Shown: positions 41,103 through 50,314, numbered from the stretch's first letter. The stretch: 64,000 bases of DNA from UBA699 sp050261915 (GCA_050261915.1 JBLNDT010000006.1:1-64000); one strand, 5' to 3'. A program made the numbers and translations. Notes: generated by a model from the letters alone, not told the origin.

Positions 41103-41176
41103 AAAACACACATTTTATCTCTAGGTATAAAGCAGCATCCTTGGACTTTATGCTATGCTCAATGGTTCGCTAGTAT

Positions 41177-42169
41177 TTATTTTATAGGAAGACTTGACTC
41201 ACAGGGTATCTCTGCAGAACATAGTCCACAACCATAAATAAATATGTGATATTCCTTATTACATAAAGGTATTGAGCTGATTACTTTTTTGTAACAGCAT
41301 TCTTTGTTATGTCCGTTAACAGAAATAGCCCCAGCTGGACACCTTTGCATACATTTTAGACAACTTATTCCCTGATAATGAAGGCAATGTGCATGGATAT
41401 CTTTTTCTCTTTTTCCACTGGGATTTAATTTAAGATTAACTACAAAGCTACCACATCTATGGGCCACACCTTTTTCAGTTATTAATAAATTATGCATACC
41501 AAATGTACCGAGTCCTGCTGCATAAGCTATATGACGATGAGACCATGAAGAAGACCATCCTACATTTGGATACCTTTTATATCTGAACATTGGTGTCATA
41601 TCAGGTGCAATTGCTAATACACCTTTTTCCATAAGCAATGAAACAATCTCTCGTACAAAAACCTGGGTAAATATTTCTCCAGATTTTCTGGTTTGTGCCC
41701 ACCTTTCAGAAAGCCAATCTGTTTTATCAGCATTGGCTTTTATAGTTTTTTCAGATATAGGAAGTATAAATGATATAACTGTTAATTCTTCTGCTTTAGG
41801 AGGTTCTACATTATTGTTATTTGCTTGCCACCTCATTATCTCCTCAGTGGTAAAATGCTGTGGTCCAATTACTTTTTTATAATCTTGAAATATAGGGTCG
41901 TTTCCATTTACAAAGCCAATTATTGGCTCATCAAATATCTTTTCGTTCTGGAATGGATATTCTAATCTGTTAAGAGGATGGTTAGTTGCTTTTTCAGTAA
42001 TGCTCTTAATAAACCAAACCTCATCAAATTCTACAGAACAATCCTCTTTATAGTAGAATTTATTTAATTTTGCTTGCTTTGGAAAACCAATTCCAAACAT
42101 ATCTAAAAAAGAAGTTTTTATTCCGTAAAGATCAGTTAGATAAGAAAATCTACGATATTTATTTTTCAT
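41177..42169 (-). CDS. QueG-like 4Fe-4S reductase, MerR-controlled
   Basis: 330 residues. The central region (HIAYAAGLGTFGMHNLLIT) and C-terminal ferredoxin-type motif (CLKCMQRCPAGAIS, followed by CGLCSAEIPCE) resemble the epoxyqueuosine reductase/reductive dehalogenase group. The N-terminal part (about 1-170) is unlike QueG, so I expect a different substrate. It overlaps the upstream 39-codon frame by 11 bp and shares its MerR-type promoter. No signal peptide, so it is probably cytosolic. The reaction is unknown. Confidence 0.75.
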   Translation of the reverse strand: MKNKYRRFSYLTDLYGIKTSFLDMFGIGFPKQAKLNKFYYKEDCSVEFDEVWFIKSITEKATNHPLNRLEYPFQNEKIFDEPIIGFVNGNDPIFQDYKKVIGPQHFTTEEIMRWQANNNNVEPPKAEELTVISFILPISEKTIKANADKTDWLSERWAQTRKSGEIFTQVFVREIVSLLMEKGVLAIAPDMTPMFRYKRYPNVGWSSSWSHRHIAYAAGLGTFGMHNLLITEKGVAHRCGSFVVNLKLNPSGKREKDIHAHCLHYQGISCLKCMQRCPAGAISVNGHNKECCYKKVISSIPLCNKEYHIFIYGCGLCSAEIPCESSLPIK

Positions 42170-42278
42170 CTATATTCTCTCCTAACTTAATAAAAGCTCC
42201 AGTTTTTCTAGTTATGCCATAAATGCAGCATCCATCATTTGTCGCTACAAAGGTAAATATTGATGGTAATCTTATCAT
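42159..42278 (-). CDS. 39-residue small protein ahead of the QueG-like gene
   Basis: ATG at 42278 stands behind a strong AAAGGAG and ends by overlapping the start of the QueG-like gene. The product reads MIRLPSIFTFVATNDGCC followed by IYGITRKTGAFIKLGE. A Cys pair (GCC) sits mid-protein. It is the first frame after the MerR-type promoter. It may be a real small protein or a translational lead-in for the next gene; its coding status is inferred from the RBS, the start position and the overlap. Confidence 0.5.
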   Translation of the reverse strand: MIRLPSIFTFVATNDGCCIYGITRKTGAFIKLGENIDEK

Positions 42279-42300
42279 TATACTCATCTCCTTTAAGATG

Positions 42301-42332
42301 AGTATAAACCATGTAGCAAGGTACAGAGTCAA
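42301..42332 (-). promoter_or_regulatory. MerR-type promoter with long spacer and dyad operator
   Basis: On the minus strand: TTGACT (42332-42327), a 20-bp spacer, TATACT (42306-42301). The spacer contains the imperfect dyad ACCATG-TAG-CAAGGT (plus-strand 42308-42322). An overlong spacer with a central dyad is the hallmark of promoters that MerR-family proteins untwist to activate. The -35 abuts the end of the merR gene. Confidence 0.75.
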
Positions 42333-42763
42333 GTTCTATTTACTATTTTTTTATTATTTTTAATAAAGTCCAATATAAAACAGTTTTCATCTTTTGGTTT
42401 ATAGTTATTTTCTATAGTTGTAATTATTACGTCCTTCATTTTCAATAGGGATTGTATATTGCTATCAATTTCTTCAATTCTAGCATCAATTATTTCTTTT
42501 ATATCATCACTATTTCTATCCGGTAATTTACCTTCCAGAATATCAAGAATCTCTTTAATTTTTATGAGTTTAAATCCGGTCATCTGCATTTGTTTAATAA
42601 ATATGATTCTTCTTATATCTTCTTCTGAAAAGATCCTGTATTTGTTTTCGCCACGTTCATATTCCGTTATAAGTCCAATTGCCTCATAGTATCTTATTGT
42701 TTCCTTATTTACTTTTGCTGCTTTAGCAATCTCACCTATGGTAAACCCTTTACTATTCATCAC
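42329..42763 (-). CDS. MerR-family transcriptional regulator
   Basis: 144 residues. The N-terminal winged helix-turn-helix is typical (FTIGEIAKAAKVNKETIRYY, then YRIFSEEDIRRIIFIKQM), followed by a dimerisation coiled coil (about 80-120) and a short C-terminus with one Cys (ENCFILDF). The lack of a metal-loop Cys pair argues against simple Hg/Cu sensing. It is upstream of and likely activates the small ORF and QueG-like gene through the dyad at 42301-42332. RBS AGGAGG. Confidence 0.9.
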   Translation of the reverse strand: MMNSKGFTIGEIAKAAKVNKETIRYYEAIGLITEYERGENKYRIFSEEDIRRIIFIKQMQMTGFKLIKIKEILDILEGKLPDRNSDDIKEIIDARIEEIDSNIQSLLKMKDVIITTIENNYKPKDENCFILDFIKNNKKIVNRT

Positions 42764-42785
42764 TCACCTCCTGAGATAAAATATT

Positions 42786-43982
42786 TTATCTCCAGGTATT
42801 GTCGCTTAATCCATAGTTAGTATCAAGATTAAGCATGGAACCATGTACAATACCCTGCCCATTAACTATGGCATTTTTTCTTGAACTTACGTCCTGAGAA
42901 TTTCCTGATACTGCATCGGCAATAACTTTAAGCAGGGCTTTTTCTGTTATGCCAGCATTTTGTGCTAAAGAAGTATCAATGGTTTTTGAAGCCTCGGTGC
43001 TGATACCTCCATTTTGAGTAACTATATCAAAAGCCAAAGCAAACCCTCTTATGCTTTTAAGATTATATTTGTCGCATATAAGCATGGACTGTTTTACAGT
43101 ATATGCCACAGCATCATCTTCTATTTGCTTAAAATGACTATTGCTTACAAGGCTTAGAAACTGTGAATACCATGGTTCTTGAATGCTGTTTCCTGAAGTG
43201 TTTATGCTGTATGCCCATTTAAGCTGGTTGTCATATGTATCAAGGAGCATATTATGTATGGCACCATAGTTTGTACCAAAAATTGTTTTCATTTCAATGT
43301 TGTATTCCCTGTCCATCCTGTTTAGCATAGGCTGGAGGGTTCTTTGTCCTATGCACCACTGCAGATATCCAAGAGACAAGCCTTCTCTGTCAAAGTTTCC
43401 TGCAATTTGATTCACAGAACTTGTTTCAAACTGGATGCTTATATTCCTTGCAGTATTTACAACACTTTCAGGAGGAGAAACATAGGCTTGCACATATGCA
43501 TCTGAAACATAACCATAACCATTATTTAAGGATATTTTATCCCAAACATTACCGCTTGTATCGGTAACAGTTTCAAGAATATCGATATTATCAAAATTGT
43601 ACAGGTATGCGAGTATTGTTCCTGTTAAATGGGGAACAGACCTAACCTTTAAGTCAATTTCAAGCTCAGGATTAAATACATAGCCTTTTTTAGTGATTAT
43701 TCTTTGCTTACCGTCCCAGGCACCATCAGAACCTACTACCCACCCATCAATTGTTGTATTTACAGCCATATCCCCATCAAGATTCATATAATATTGTTTC
43801 CCGTTCCAGGTTATCCACTGATTTGCGGCCTTACTGCCATTTAAGTAGTAATTCCAAGTGGAGCCATTTAAGTACCATCCGTTGGAAACCGCTGCATTTG
43901 CTTGATTTTGTGATAATAATGATGGGGTTACAGTAAGAAAACCAGTAATTAACAGTGTGAAAAATTTTTTATTAAACAACAT
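42786..43982 (-). CDS. Secreted wall-binding hydrolase-like protein
   Basis: 398 residues. A signal peptide (KFFTLLITGFLTVTPSLLS) is followed by choline/cell-wall-binding type repeats (NGWYLNGSTWNYYLNG and NQWITWNGKQYYMN, about 35-90), an SH3-like domain (about 110-165, with SVPHLTGTILAYL), and a large C-terminal domain (about 175-398). That domain has EGLSLGYLQWCIGQRTLQPM and a regular helical pattern that suggests a lysozyme-like glycosidase. The catalytic residues are not certain. RBS GGAGG. Role probably in wall turnover. Confidence 0.75.
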   Translation of the reverse strand: MLFNKKFFTLLITGFLTVTPSLLSQNQANAAVSNGWYLNGSTWNYYLNGSKAANQWITWNGKQYYMNLDGDMAVNTTIDGWVVGSDGAWDGKQRIITKKGYVFNPELEIDLKVRSVPHLTGTILAYLYNFDNIDILETVTDTSGNVWDKISLNNGYGYVSDAYVQAYVSPPESVVNTARNISIQFETSSVNQIAGNFDREGLSLGYLQWCIGQRTLQPMLNRMDREYNIEMKTIFGTNYGAIHNMLLDTYDNQLKWAYSINTSGNSIQEPWYSQFLSLVSNSHFKQIEDDAVAYTVKQSMLICDKYNLKSIRGFALAFDIVTQNGGISTEASKTIDTSLAQNAGITEKALLKVIADAVSGNSQDVSSRKNAIVNGQGIVHGSMLNLDTNYGLSDNTWR

Positions 43983-44145
43983 TCTACCTCCTAAAAATTA
44001 GTATATTTAATATATTTCTATATTTAAGCTGAATTACCTCTTAGTTAATATAAATTTAATAATATGTGATTATATTATAAATGCTTGGTTATAATTTAAA
44101 AAAAGTGATATAATTATCAGAAATGACTTTTAGGGGTGAATGTGG

Positions 44146-45255
44146 ATGGAGAAATCAAAGGTTTTTTTTACTGATTTAAGAACAAAGCCTGGTATTAATC
44201 TTTTAAACAAGCTTGAAAATCTTGTTAAAACTGCCGGTATAGAAGAAATTGATTTCAAAAATAAATTTTCGGCAATAAAAATTCATTTTGGTGAACCAGG
44301 TAATCTGGCATACATAAGACCAAACTATGCTGCAACTATTGTAAAACTAATTAAGAGATTAGGGGGAAAGCCCTTCCTTTCAGATGCAAACACTCTTTAT
44401 TCAGGGAGAAGAGCTAATGCTTTGGACCATCTTGAAGCAGCATCAGAAAACGGATTTAATCCAATGACTTTAGGCTGCAGTGTTTTAATTGCAGATGGCC
44501 TGAAGGGAACCGACTATAAGGAAATTGTAATAAACCAAGAACATTGCACTACTGCAAAAATTGGAACTGTTATTGCAGATGCTGACATAATAATATCTAT
44601 GAATCATTTTAAAGGACATGAAATGACAGGCTTTGGGGGTGCGATTAAGAACATAGGAATGGGATGCGGCTCCAGGGGAGGAAAGCTTGAAATGCATTCA
44701 GCTTCTCAGCCTAAAATTAAAAAGAAAAATTGTGTGGGCTGCAGACAGTGTATAATAAACTGTTCTCATGATGCAATAATAATTGATACTGAAAATAAGG
44801 CTGAAATTGATTATGAAAAGTGTGTGGGCTGTGGTCAATGCGTTGCAGTATGCCAGTTTAATTCGGCTCAAGTTGTGTGGAATGAATCAGCAGATATTTC
44901 AAATATGAAAATTGCTGAATACACTTATGCAGTGCTAAAGGATAAACCTAGTTTTCACATAAACTTTATTATGAATGTTTCACCAAACTGCGACTGCTGG
45001 TCATCAAATGATATGGCTATAGTACCAGATATAGGTATAGCAGCATCCTTTGACCCAGTTGCATTAGATAAAGCTTGTGTGGATTTGGTTAATAAAGCAC
45101 CAGTAATTCATGGGTCAATTTTAGATGACATAAGTTTTAATGATGGAGGAGATAAATTCAATCATATACATACCAACACCAATTGGGAAACTGGTCTTAA
45201 GCATGCCGAAAAGATTGGTATTGGAAAAATGGAGTATGATTTAATTATAATATAG
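44146..45255 (+). CDS. DUF362 protein with two 4Fe-4S clusters
   Basis: 369 residues from ATG 44146 (AGGGGTG 8 bp upstream; ATG 44140 is too near). The DUF362 core (about 1-185) has AIKIHFGEPGN, the DANTLYSGRR stretch, and a conserved MNHFKGHEMTGFGGAIKN. It is followed by a ferredoxin module with CVGCRQCIINC and CVGCGQCVAVC, and a final DUF362 segment with DIGIAASFDPVALDKACVD. Such proteins are widespread in anaerobes, and their electron partner is unknown. TatD follows after 4 bp. Confidence 0.88.
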   Translation: MEKSKVFFTDLRTKPGINLLNKLENLVKTAGIEEIDFKNKFSAIKIHFGEPGNLAYIRPNYAATIVKLIKRLGGKPFLSDANTLYSGRRANALDHLEAASENGFNPMTLGCSVLIADGLKGTDYKEIVINQEHCTTAKIGTVIADADIIISMNHFKGHEMTGFGGAIKNIGMGCGSRGGKLEMHSASQPKIKKKNCVGCRQCIINCSHDAIIIDTENKAEIDYEKCVGCGQCVAVCQFNSAQVVWNESADISNMKIAEYTYAVLKDKPSFHINFIMNVSPNCDCWSSNDMAIVPDIGIAASFDPVALDKACVDLVNKAPVIHGSILDDISFNDGGDKFNHIHTNTNWETGLKHAEKIGIGKMEYDLIII

Positions 45256-45259
45256 GATT

Positions 45260-46030
45260 ATGAAGATATTTGATGCACATGCACATTATGATGATGAAGC
45301 TTTCGATTGCGACAGAGATACTGTAATATCTGAGCTTGAAGAAAATGAAGTAATTGGGGTATTAAACTGTGGCTCCTCCTTTAAAGGAGCTCAGTTTTCC
45401 CTTGAATTATCAGAAAAATATCCATTTTTCTATGCAGCAGTGGGAATTCATCCAGAGCATGCAGATGAATTAAATGAAGATATACTTACTACTTTGAGGG
45501 ATATGGCAAAATCAAAGAAAGTAAAGGCAATTGGAGAGATAGGACTAGATTACTATTATGAAGAAAATCCTCCAAGGGAGGTTCAGCGGAGGGTATTCCG
45601 TGAACAAATGAGGCTGGCGGAAGAATTAAATCTTCCTGTAATTATTCATGACAGAGATGCCCACGAAGATACCTTAAAAATAATAAAGGAATTCCCAAAG
45701 GTTATTGGAGAGGTTCACTGTTTTTCCGGCAGTGTTGAGTTTGCGAAGGAATGTGTTAAACTAGGATATTACATTGGTATCACTGGGGTGGTAACATTTA
45801 AAAATGCAAAGAAAATCCTTAATGTGGTGGAGGAAATTCCACTTGAAAGGCTTATTTTAGAAACGGATTGTCCATACATGGCACCGGTTCCTTATAGAGG
45901 AAAAAGGAATAGATCTGAGTATATTGAGAAAATTATAGAAAAAATATCAGAAATCAAAGCATATCCTAAGCATATTATAGCTAATGCTGTTATTTCGAAC
46001 ATCAAGAATTTGCTTCGAATTGATAATTAA
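45260..46030 (+). CDS. tatD: TatD-family metal-dependent hydrolase
   Basis: 256 residues, TIM-barrel amidohydrolase fold. Motifs are FDAHAHYDDEAF (metal His-x-His), AVGIHPEHA, GEIGLDYYY, PVIIHDRDA, VHCFSGS and LETDCPYMAP. TatD proteins are 3'-5' exonucleases or related hydrolases. The position upstream of rnmV and rsmA matches the conserved Firmicute order tatD - yabE - rnmV - rsmA. Confidence 0.94.
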   Translation: MKIFDAHAHYDDEAFDCDRDTVISELEENEVIGVLNCGSSFKGAQFSLELSEKYPFFYAAVGIHPEHADELNEDILTTLRDMAKSKKVKAIGEIGLDYYYEENPPREVQRRVFREQMRLAEELNLPVIIHDRDAHEDTLKIIKEFPKVIGEVHCFSGSVEFAKECVKLGYYIGITGVVTFKNAKKILNVVEEIPLERLILETDCPYMAPVPYRGKRNRSEYIEKIIEKISEIKAYPKHIIANAVISNIKNLLRIDN

Positions 46031-46211
46031 GATATAATTCTCGTGAGTTTATTTTTTTTTAATATTTGCAAACAGGTAATTCATAATATAGATGTATATC
46101 ATTAATTAAGGCAATCCACCAAAATGAAGACTGTTGAAAAAACGCTATCATATTTATTTTTATTATACCTATGCACATGGATGCATTATCCCCTAAGTAT
46201 TAACAGTCCGA

Positions 46212-46233
46212 GAAGCAAGTACAGTATTGCTTC
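46212..46233 (+). other. Hairpin in front of the G5/3D gene RBS
   Basis: GAAGCAA (46212-46218) pairs with TTGCTTC (46227-46233), ending 7 bp before AGAGGAGGT. It may affect mRNA stability or ribosome access. The surrounding 220-bp spacer shows no other clear element. Confidence 0.4.
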
Positions 46234-46253
46234 AGCCTAGAGGAGGTAATAAG

Positions 46254-47267
46254 GTGGAAAAATTGAAAAAATACTTGAAAAATTATTTTTCCAATGGCTC
46301 AAATGTTACTTTAGTTATTGTGATGACAATTATAGTTTTGTCTGTTTCAGTATTTACTTTTATGAAATCAATAACAGTATCAGCAGATGGTAAACAATAT
46401 AAAATAGTAACATTTAAATCTACATACGGAGCTGCACTTCAAAGCAGTGGTATAGTAGTAGGGCCAAAGGACAAAGCAACTCCAAGTTTAGACAGTAAAG
46501 TTGAAGATGGCAGTGTCATAAATATTAAAAGAGCAGTCAATGTACAGTTAGAAGTTGATGGAAAAGTGCTCGCTGTTAAATCCGCAGAAGATAGTGTGGA
46601 AAAGATGATAGAAAGCGAAGGAATAGCACTTAACGAATTAGATAAAGTTTCACCATCAAGAACTTCAACACTTCAAGACGGCAGTAAAGTGGAAGTTGTA
46701 AGAGTTGTGTCTAAGGACATAAAGGAATTAAGCACTGTAGCTTATGGTACTGTTGTTAAAAATGACAGCAGTATGGGACCAGGGGAAAGTATGGTTGTTC
46801 AGCAGGGCAAATCAGGGGAAAAGGAAACTGTAATAAGAGTATTATTTGAAAATGGTAAAGAAGTTTCCAGAAAAATTATTGCTGAAACCGTAAAATCCGC
46901 ACCTGTCCAAAAGGTTGTAGCTGTGGGTACAACAAGCTCAATGAGTTTTTCCCGTGGAGGAAGCATCGATTCGGCTAAAACTTTAAGAATGAAAGCCACC
47001 GCATACTCAGCAGCAGATGGCAATGGCAGCGGTAGAACCGCTACTGGAACCAGAGCAAAGAGAAACAGCGGCGGATACAGTTCAATAGCTGTGGATCCAA
47101 GAGTAATTCCACTTGGATCTAAAGTTTACGTAGAAGGTTATGGATATGCCATAGCAGAGGATACTGGCGGAGCAATTAAAGGTAATGTAATTGATGTATT
47201 TTTTAATTCATCTAGTGATTGCCGTAATTGGGGAGTTAGATACGTAAATGTCTACGTAGTTGATTAA
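46254..47267 (+). CDS. G5 and 3D domain protein (YabE-like)
   Basis: 337 residues from GTG 46254, behind AGAGGAGGT. One N-terminal membrane helix is followed by two DUF348 repeats (about 40-150), a G5 domain (about 150-235) and a C-terminal 3D domain, named for its Asp residues (MKATAYSAADGNGSG, AVDPRVIPLGS, DTGGAIKG, IDVFF). The plan resembles resuscitation-promoting factors and the lytic transglycosylase MltA core. It probably cleaves wall glycan at the outer surface, for growth or spore revival. Confidence 0.9.
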   Translation: MEKLKKYLKNYFSNGSNVTLVIVMTIIVLSVSVFTFMKSITVSADGKQYKIVTFKSTYGAALQSSGIVVGPKDKATPSLDSKVEDGSVINIKRAVNVQLEVDGKVLAVKSAEDSVEKMIESEGIALNELDKVSPSRTSTLQDGSKVEVVRVVSKDIKELSTVAYGTVVKNDSSMGPGESMVVQQGKSGEKETVIRVLFENGKEVSRKIIAETVKSAPVQKVVAVGTTSSMSFSRGGSIDSAKTLRMKATAYSAADGNGSGRTATGTRAKRNSGGYSSIAVDPRVIPLGSKVYVEGYGYAIAEDTGGAIKGNVIDVFFNSSSDCRNWGVRYVNVYVVD

Positions 47268-47292
47268 ATAGGAGCATTTGCTCCTATTTTTT
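47268..47292 (+). terminator. Terminator after the G5/3D gene
   Basis: ATAGGAGC (47268-47275), loop ATTT, GCTCCTAT (47280-47287), TTTTT. Confidence 0.8.
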
Positions 47293-47321
47293 CTGCATTT
47301 AAATATTTTGGAGGTATTAAA

Positions 47322-47861
47322 TTGATAAAAGAAGTTATCGTAGTAGAAGGAAGAGATGATATTACTGCAGTAAAAAGAGCAGTTGATGCAGAAGTTATTG
47401 CGGTAGGCGGATTTGGAATAAATAAAAAAGTGATTCAAAGAATTCAGGAGGCCCAGAAAAGGAAAGGGGTTATTGTTTTCACAGACCCGGATTTTGCTGG
47501 AGAAAAAATTAGAAAAATTATATCAAAAAGGGTTCCTGGGATAAAGCATGCGTATATATCTCAGAAGGAAGGTATAAAAGATGGAGATATTGGAGTTGAA
47601 AATGCTTCTCCAGAATCTATTATTAAGGCATTAAATTCTGCAAAGTGTGAAACTGCGGAAAAAAGGGAAGAATTTAATTCACAGGACATGATATCAAATA
47701 TGTTAACTGGATATGCATGTTCAAAGGAAAGAAGAGATAAACTGGGAAATATTTTAGGTATAGGCTACTGTAATGCTTCTCAATTTGTCACAAGGCTCAA
47801 CAACTATGGAATAGACAGGGAAGAATTTAACAATGCTTTAAAATTAATTGATGGAGAGTAA
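47322..47861 (+). CDS. rnmV: Ribonuclease M5
   Basis: Matures 5S rRNA in Firmicutes by cutting both sides of the precursor. 179 residues; a Toprim domain fills the first half, with the catalytic VVEGRDD near the N-terminus and TDPDFAGEKIR. Start is TTG 47322, 8 bp behind GGAGG. It precedes rsmA, overlapping in the Bacillus manner of near-contact (4 bp apart). Confidence 0.95.
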   Translation: MIKEVIVVEGRDDITAVKRAVDAEVIAVGGFGINKKVIQRIQEAQKRKGVIVFTDPDFAGEKIRKIISKRVPGIKHAYISQKEGIKDGDIGVENASPESIIKALNSAKCETAEKREEFNSQDMISNMLTGYACSKERRDKLGNILGIGYCNASQFVTRLNNYGIDREEFNNALKLIDGE

Positions 47862-47865
47862 TGAT

Positions 47866-48702
47866 ATGAATGAAATAATAACTAAAAACATTGTAAATAA
47901 ATATGGTTTTAAATTCTCTAAGAGTCTGGGGCAGAATTTTTTGATTGATGACACTGTACTGGAGGATATTATTGATGCATCTGAAATTAACAGCTCTGAC
48001 TTTGTAATTGAAATAGGCCCTGGAGTAGGAACTCTTACTAAGCTTCTTTTAAAAAAGGCGAAAAAAGTATGTGCAATAGAACTGGATACTGATCTCATAC
48101 CAATTTTAAATGAAGAGCTAAAGGAATTTGAAAACTTTCAGATCATACATAATGATGCTCTAAAGGTTGATTTTAGTGAAATAATAGGAGATGAGAAAAA
48201 TGTTAAGGTAGTTGCAAACCTGCCATATTACGTTACCACTCCTATAATATCAAAGCTAATAACTGAAAAAAACAATATTAGTTCAATAACTATAATGATA
48301 CAAAAGGAAGTAGCTGAAAGAATTGCAGCAAAACCAAATACCAAGGAATATGGGGCAATAACTGTTTTGGTACAGTATTACTGCACTGTAGATAAAATAA
48401 GAAAGGTAAGTCCAAACTCATTTATTCCAAAACCAAAGGTTGACTCAATGGTTATAAAGCTAAATAAAATGGATGAGCCAAAGTGCTCTGTTGAAAACCA
48501 GGACTTGTTTTTCAAGGTGGTTAGGGAATCTTTTAACATGAGAAGAAAAACATTATCCAATTCTCTTAAAAATTTAGGGTTAACAAAGGAAAATCTAAAC
48601 TTAGCCTTTGAAAATGCAGGAATAGACCCTAAAAGACGAGGTGAAACCTTGTCTATTGAAGAATTTGGAAAGTTGTCAGACTGCATAAACTTTTTTCTAT
48701 AG
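47866..48702 (+). CDS. rsmA: 16S rRNA (A1518/A1519)-dimethyltransferase
   Basis: 278 residues from ATG 47866 (GGAGAG upstream). Dimethylates two adjacent adenines at the 3' end of 16S rRNA. SLGQNFLIDD, VIEIGPGVGTLT (SAM-binding), CAIELD, the catalytic NLPYYVTTP and IPKPKVDSMVI are present. The C-terminal small domain carries RRKTLSNSLK. Its loss confers kasugamycin resistance in other bacteria. Confidence 0.96.
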   Translation: MNEIITKNIVNKYGFKFSKSLGQNFLIDDTVLEDIIDASEINSSDFVIEIGPGVGTLTKLLLKKAKKVCAIELDTDLIPILNEELKEFENFQIIHNDALKVDFSEIIGDEKNVKVVANLPYYVTTPIISKLITEKNNISSITIMIQKEVAERIAAKPNTKEYGAITVLVQYYCTVDKIRKVSPNSFIPKPKVDSMVIKLNKMDEPKCSVENQDLFFKVVRESFNMRRKTLSNSLKNLGLTKENLNLAFENAGIDPKRRGETLSIEEFGKLSDCINFFL

Positions 48703-48760
48703 GTTCACTTTTGCCAATATACCTCATATATTATATTGAATAAAAAAAACGGAGGTATAA

Positions 48761-49627
48761 ATGTTGGCTCAAAAAAAGGGTTATAGCAGGTACTTTATTA
48801 TACTGCAGGAAGATGAAAAAGGCTATTCATTATCAAATGACAAGCTTTCTTCCGGCTATGTGAAACTAGAATTGAAAAACGAAAAGTGTAAAGTTTCATA
48901 TTACGTTCAAAACCTAAAAAAGGGGAGCTCCCCATACTATATGGTTTTGATATGCAATAAGAAAGAAGTAAAAAGGATAATAAAAATCGGGGAAATGGAT
49001 ATAGACGAACAGGGAAGAGCAGACGTTTATTTTGAATATCCATATGACAACATAGCAGATACCTTGATTCCCATGGATAAAGTGTCCGGGGCAGCGGTAA
49101 TAAAAATTTTAGATGGGAACATAATTTCAGTAATGAGCGGATTTTCTTCTACAGAGATACCTGATTGGAAAACGTATGGCATAGAAGCTGATGTAAGAGA
49201 GGATGTAGTAGAGGAAGAAAAAAATGTATTTGAGGAATACGAAGAAAAAATCGGTAATTCAGAATTTTTCAGGTGTTTTTCAGATAAATTTGAAAGGTTT
49301 GACAACATTAGTGATGAAATAAAAAGATGTATATGGTATAAAATCCCATGGAACAATGTGGATCAAAGTGAACTATATTATCCTGTAATGAATTTATATA
49401 ATGAAATAAAGGAACGGGGATATTTACTTGTGGGAGGTAAATATGACAGGGAAGGTAATTTAAAGTACGTTGCTTACGGAATACCGGGAAAAAACGAAGG
49501 AGACAGTCAGCCCTTAAGGGGAGAATCTGGGTTTGTTACATGGGTATCCGAAAAATCAGGTACTCTGGGGTACTGGCTAATGTTTTACGATTATAAAGCT
49601 TCAACAATTATTGTACCCTTGAAATAG
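48761..49627 (+). CDS. Uncharacterised clostridial protein
   Basis: 288 residues with no signal peptide. The N-terminal ~130 residues have a beta-rich look with YYVQNLKKG and IKIGEMDIDEQGRADVYF; the C-terminal 100 (about 190-288) contain WYKIPWNNV and YGIPGKNEGDSQ. Several clostridial spore-coat-associated or envelope proteins share this two-part look, but I recognise no defined family. RBS GGAGGT, own terminator. Function unknown. Confidence 0.65.
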   Translation: MLAQKKGYSRYFIILQEDEKGYSLSNDKLSSGYVKLELKNEKCKVSYYVQNLKKGSSPYYMVLICNKKEVKRIIKIGEMDIDEQGRADVYFEYPYDNIADTLIPMDKVSGAAVIKILDGNIISVMSGFSSTEIPDWKTYGIEADVREDVVEEEKNVFEEYEEKIGNSEFFRCFSDKFERFDNISDEIKRCIWYKIPWNNVDQSELYYPVMNLYNEIKERGYLLVGGKYDREGNLKYVAYGIPGKNEGDSQPLRGESGFVTWVSEKSGTLGYWLMFYDYKASTIIVPLK

Positions 49628-49655
49628 GTATGCAGTCATGCATACCTATTTAATT
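49623..49655 (+). terminator. Terminator of the 48761 gene
   Basis: AATAGGTATGCA (49623-49634), GTCA loop, TGCATACCTATT (49639-49650), then TAATTT. Confidence 0.75.
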
Positions 49656-49696
49656 TAATGCATATAATATAATAATTACTTGTTTATGGGGATAAT

Positions 49697-50281
49697 ATGA
49701 GGGTATTATATATAAATCGAAAACAATTGGGGATTACGCTTTTACTAATAGGACTTATGCTGGTGCTGTTTGCATTTGAAAAAAATTTTGAAAATAAACT
49801 TAAACTAACCCTATTAATAGAAAATGATATTAAATATTTAAAGCAGTATGACACTGGTAAGGAAGGAATTAATTATAAGCTTCCTTCAGAATGGAAAACC
49901 AGTTTGGAAAATTACACGGGTGGGGAAATATTATATCATAATAATTTTCAGTCTTCAGATTCCGTTATTCATGGATTTGTACAAGTTATTAATATAAAAA
50001 AAGAATTAAGGTCTTATCTTGAGGAAAGTAAAATTATATCTGAAAAACAAAATAAAATTTATGAATACAACATTTCACCAGTTAAAGTCAAAAAAAACAG
50101 TGGATACCTTGTAAAATATGAAATTGAAGCAAAACAAGGTGTGGTATACACTTGTTATGAATACTTCATAGATATAAATGGAAAAATAATAAGGTTTTCA
50201 TTTTATGTAAGGGAAAATAGTTATAAAGAGAATATGGCTGGGGTATTTAGTGTTATTGTAAATACAGTAGAAATCAAATAA
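49697..50281 (+). CDS. Uncharacterised membrane-anchored protein
   Basis: 194 residues. One hydrophobic segment near the N-terminus (LGITLLLIGLMLVLFAF) is followed by an extracytoplasmic, mixed alpha/beta domain of about 160 residues (for example YKLPSEWKTSLENYTGG and GYLVKYEIEAKQG). Its plan resembles PsbP-like or DUF-type outer surface domains, but I cannot name a family. Weak RBS (GGGGAT). Bounded by terminators on both sides, so monocistronic. Confidence 0.6.
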   Translation: MRVLYINRKQLGITLLLIGLMLVLFAFEKNFENKLKLTLLIENDIKYLKQYDTGKEGINYKLPSEWKTSLENYTGGEILYHNNFQSSDSVIHGFVQVINIKKELRSYLEESKIISEKQNKIYEYNISPVKVKKNSGYLVKYEIEAKQGVVYTCYEYFIDINGKIIRFSFYVRENSYKENMAGVFSVIVNTVEIK

Positions 50282-50286
50282 GATTA

Positions 50287-50314
50287 AGTCCGGAATTGTC
50301 CGGACTATTTTTTT
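50287..50314 (+). terminator. Terminator of the 49697 gene
   Basis: AGTCCGGA (50287-50294), ATTG loop, TCCGGACT (50299-50306), TTTTTTT. Confidence 0.85.
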
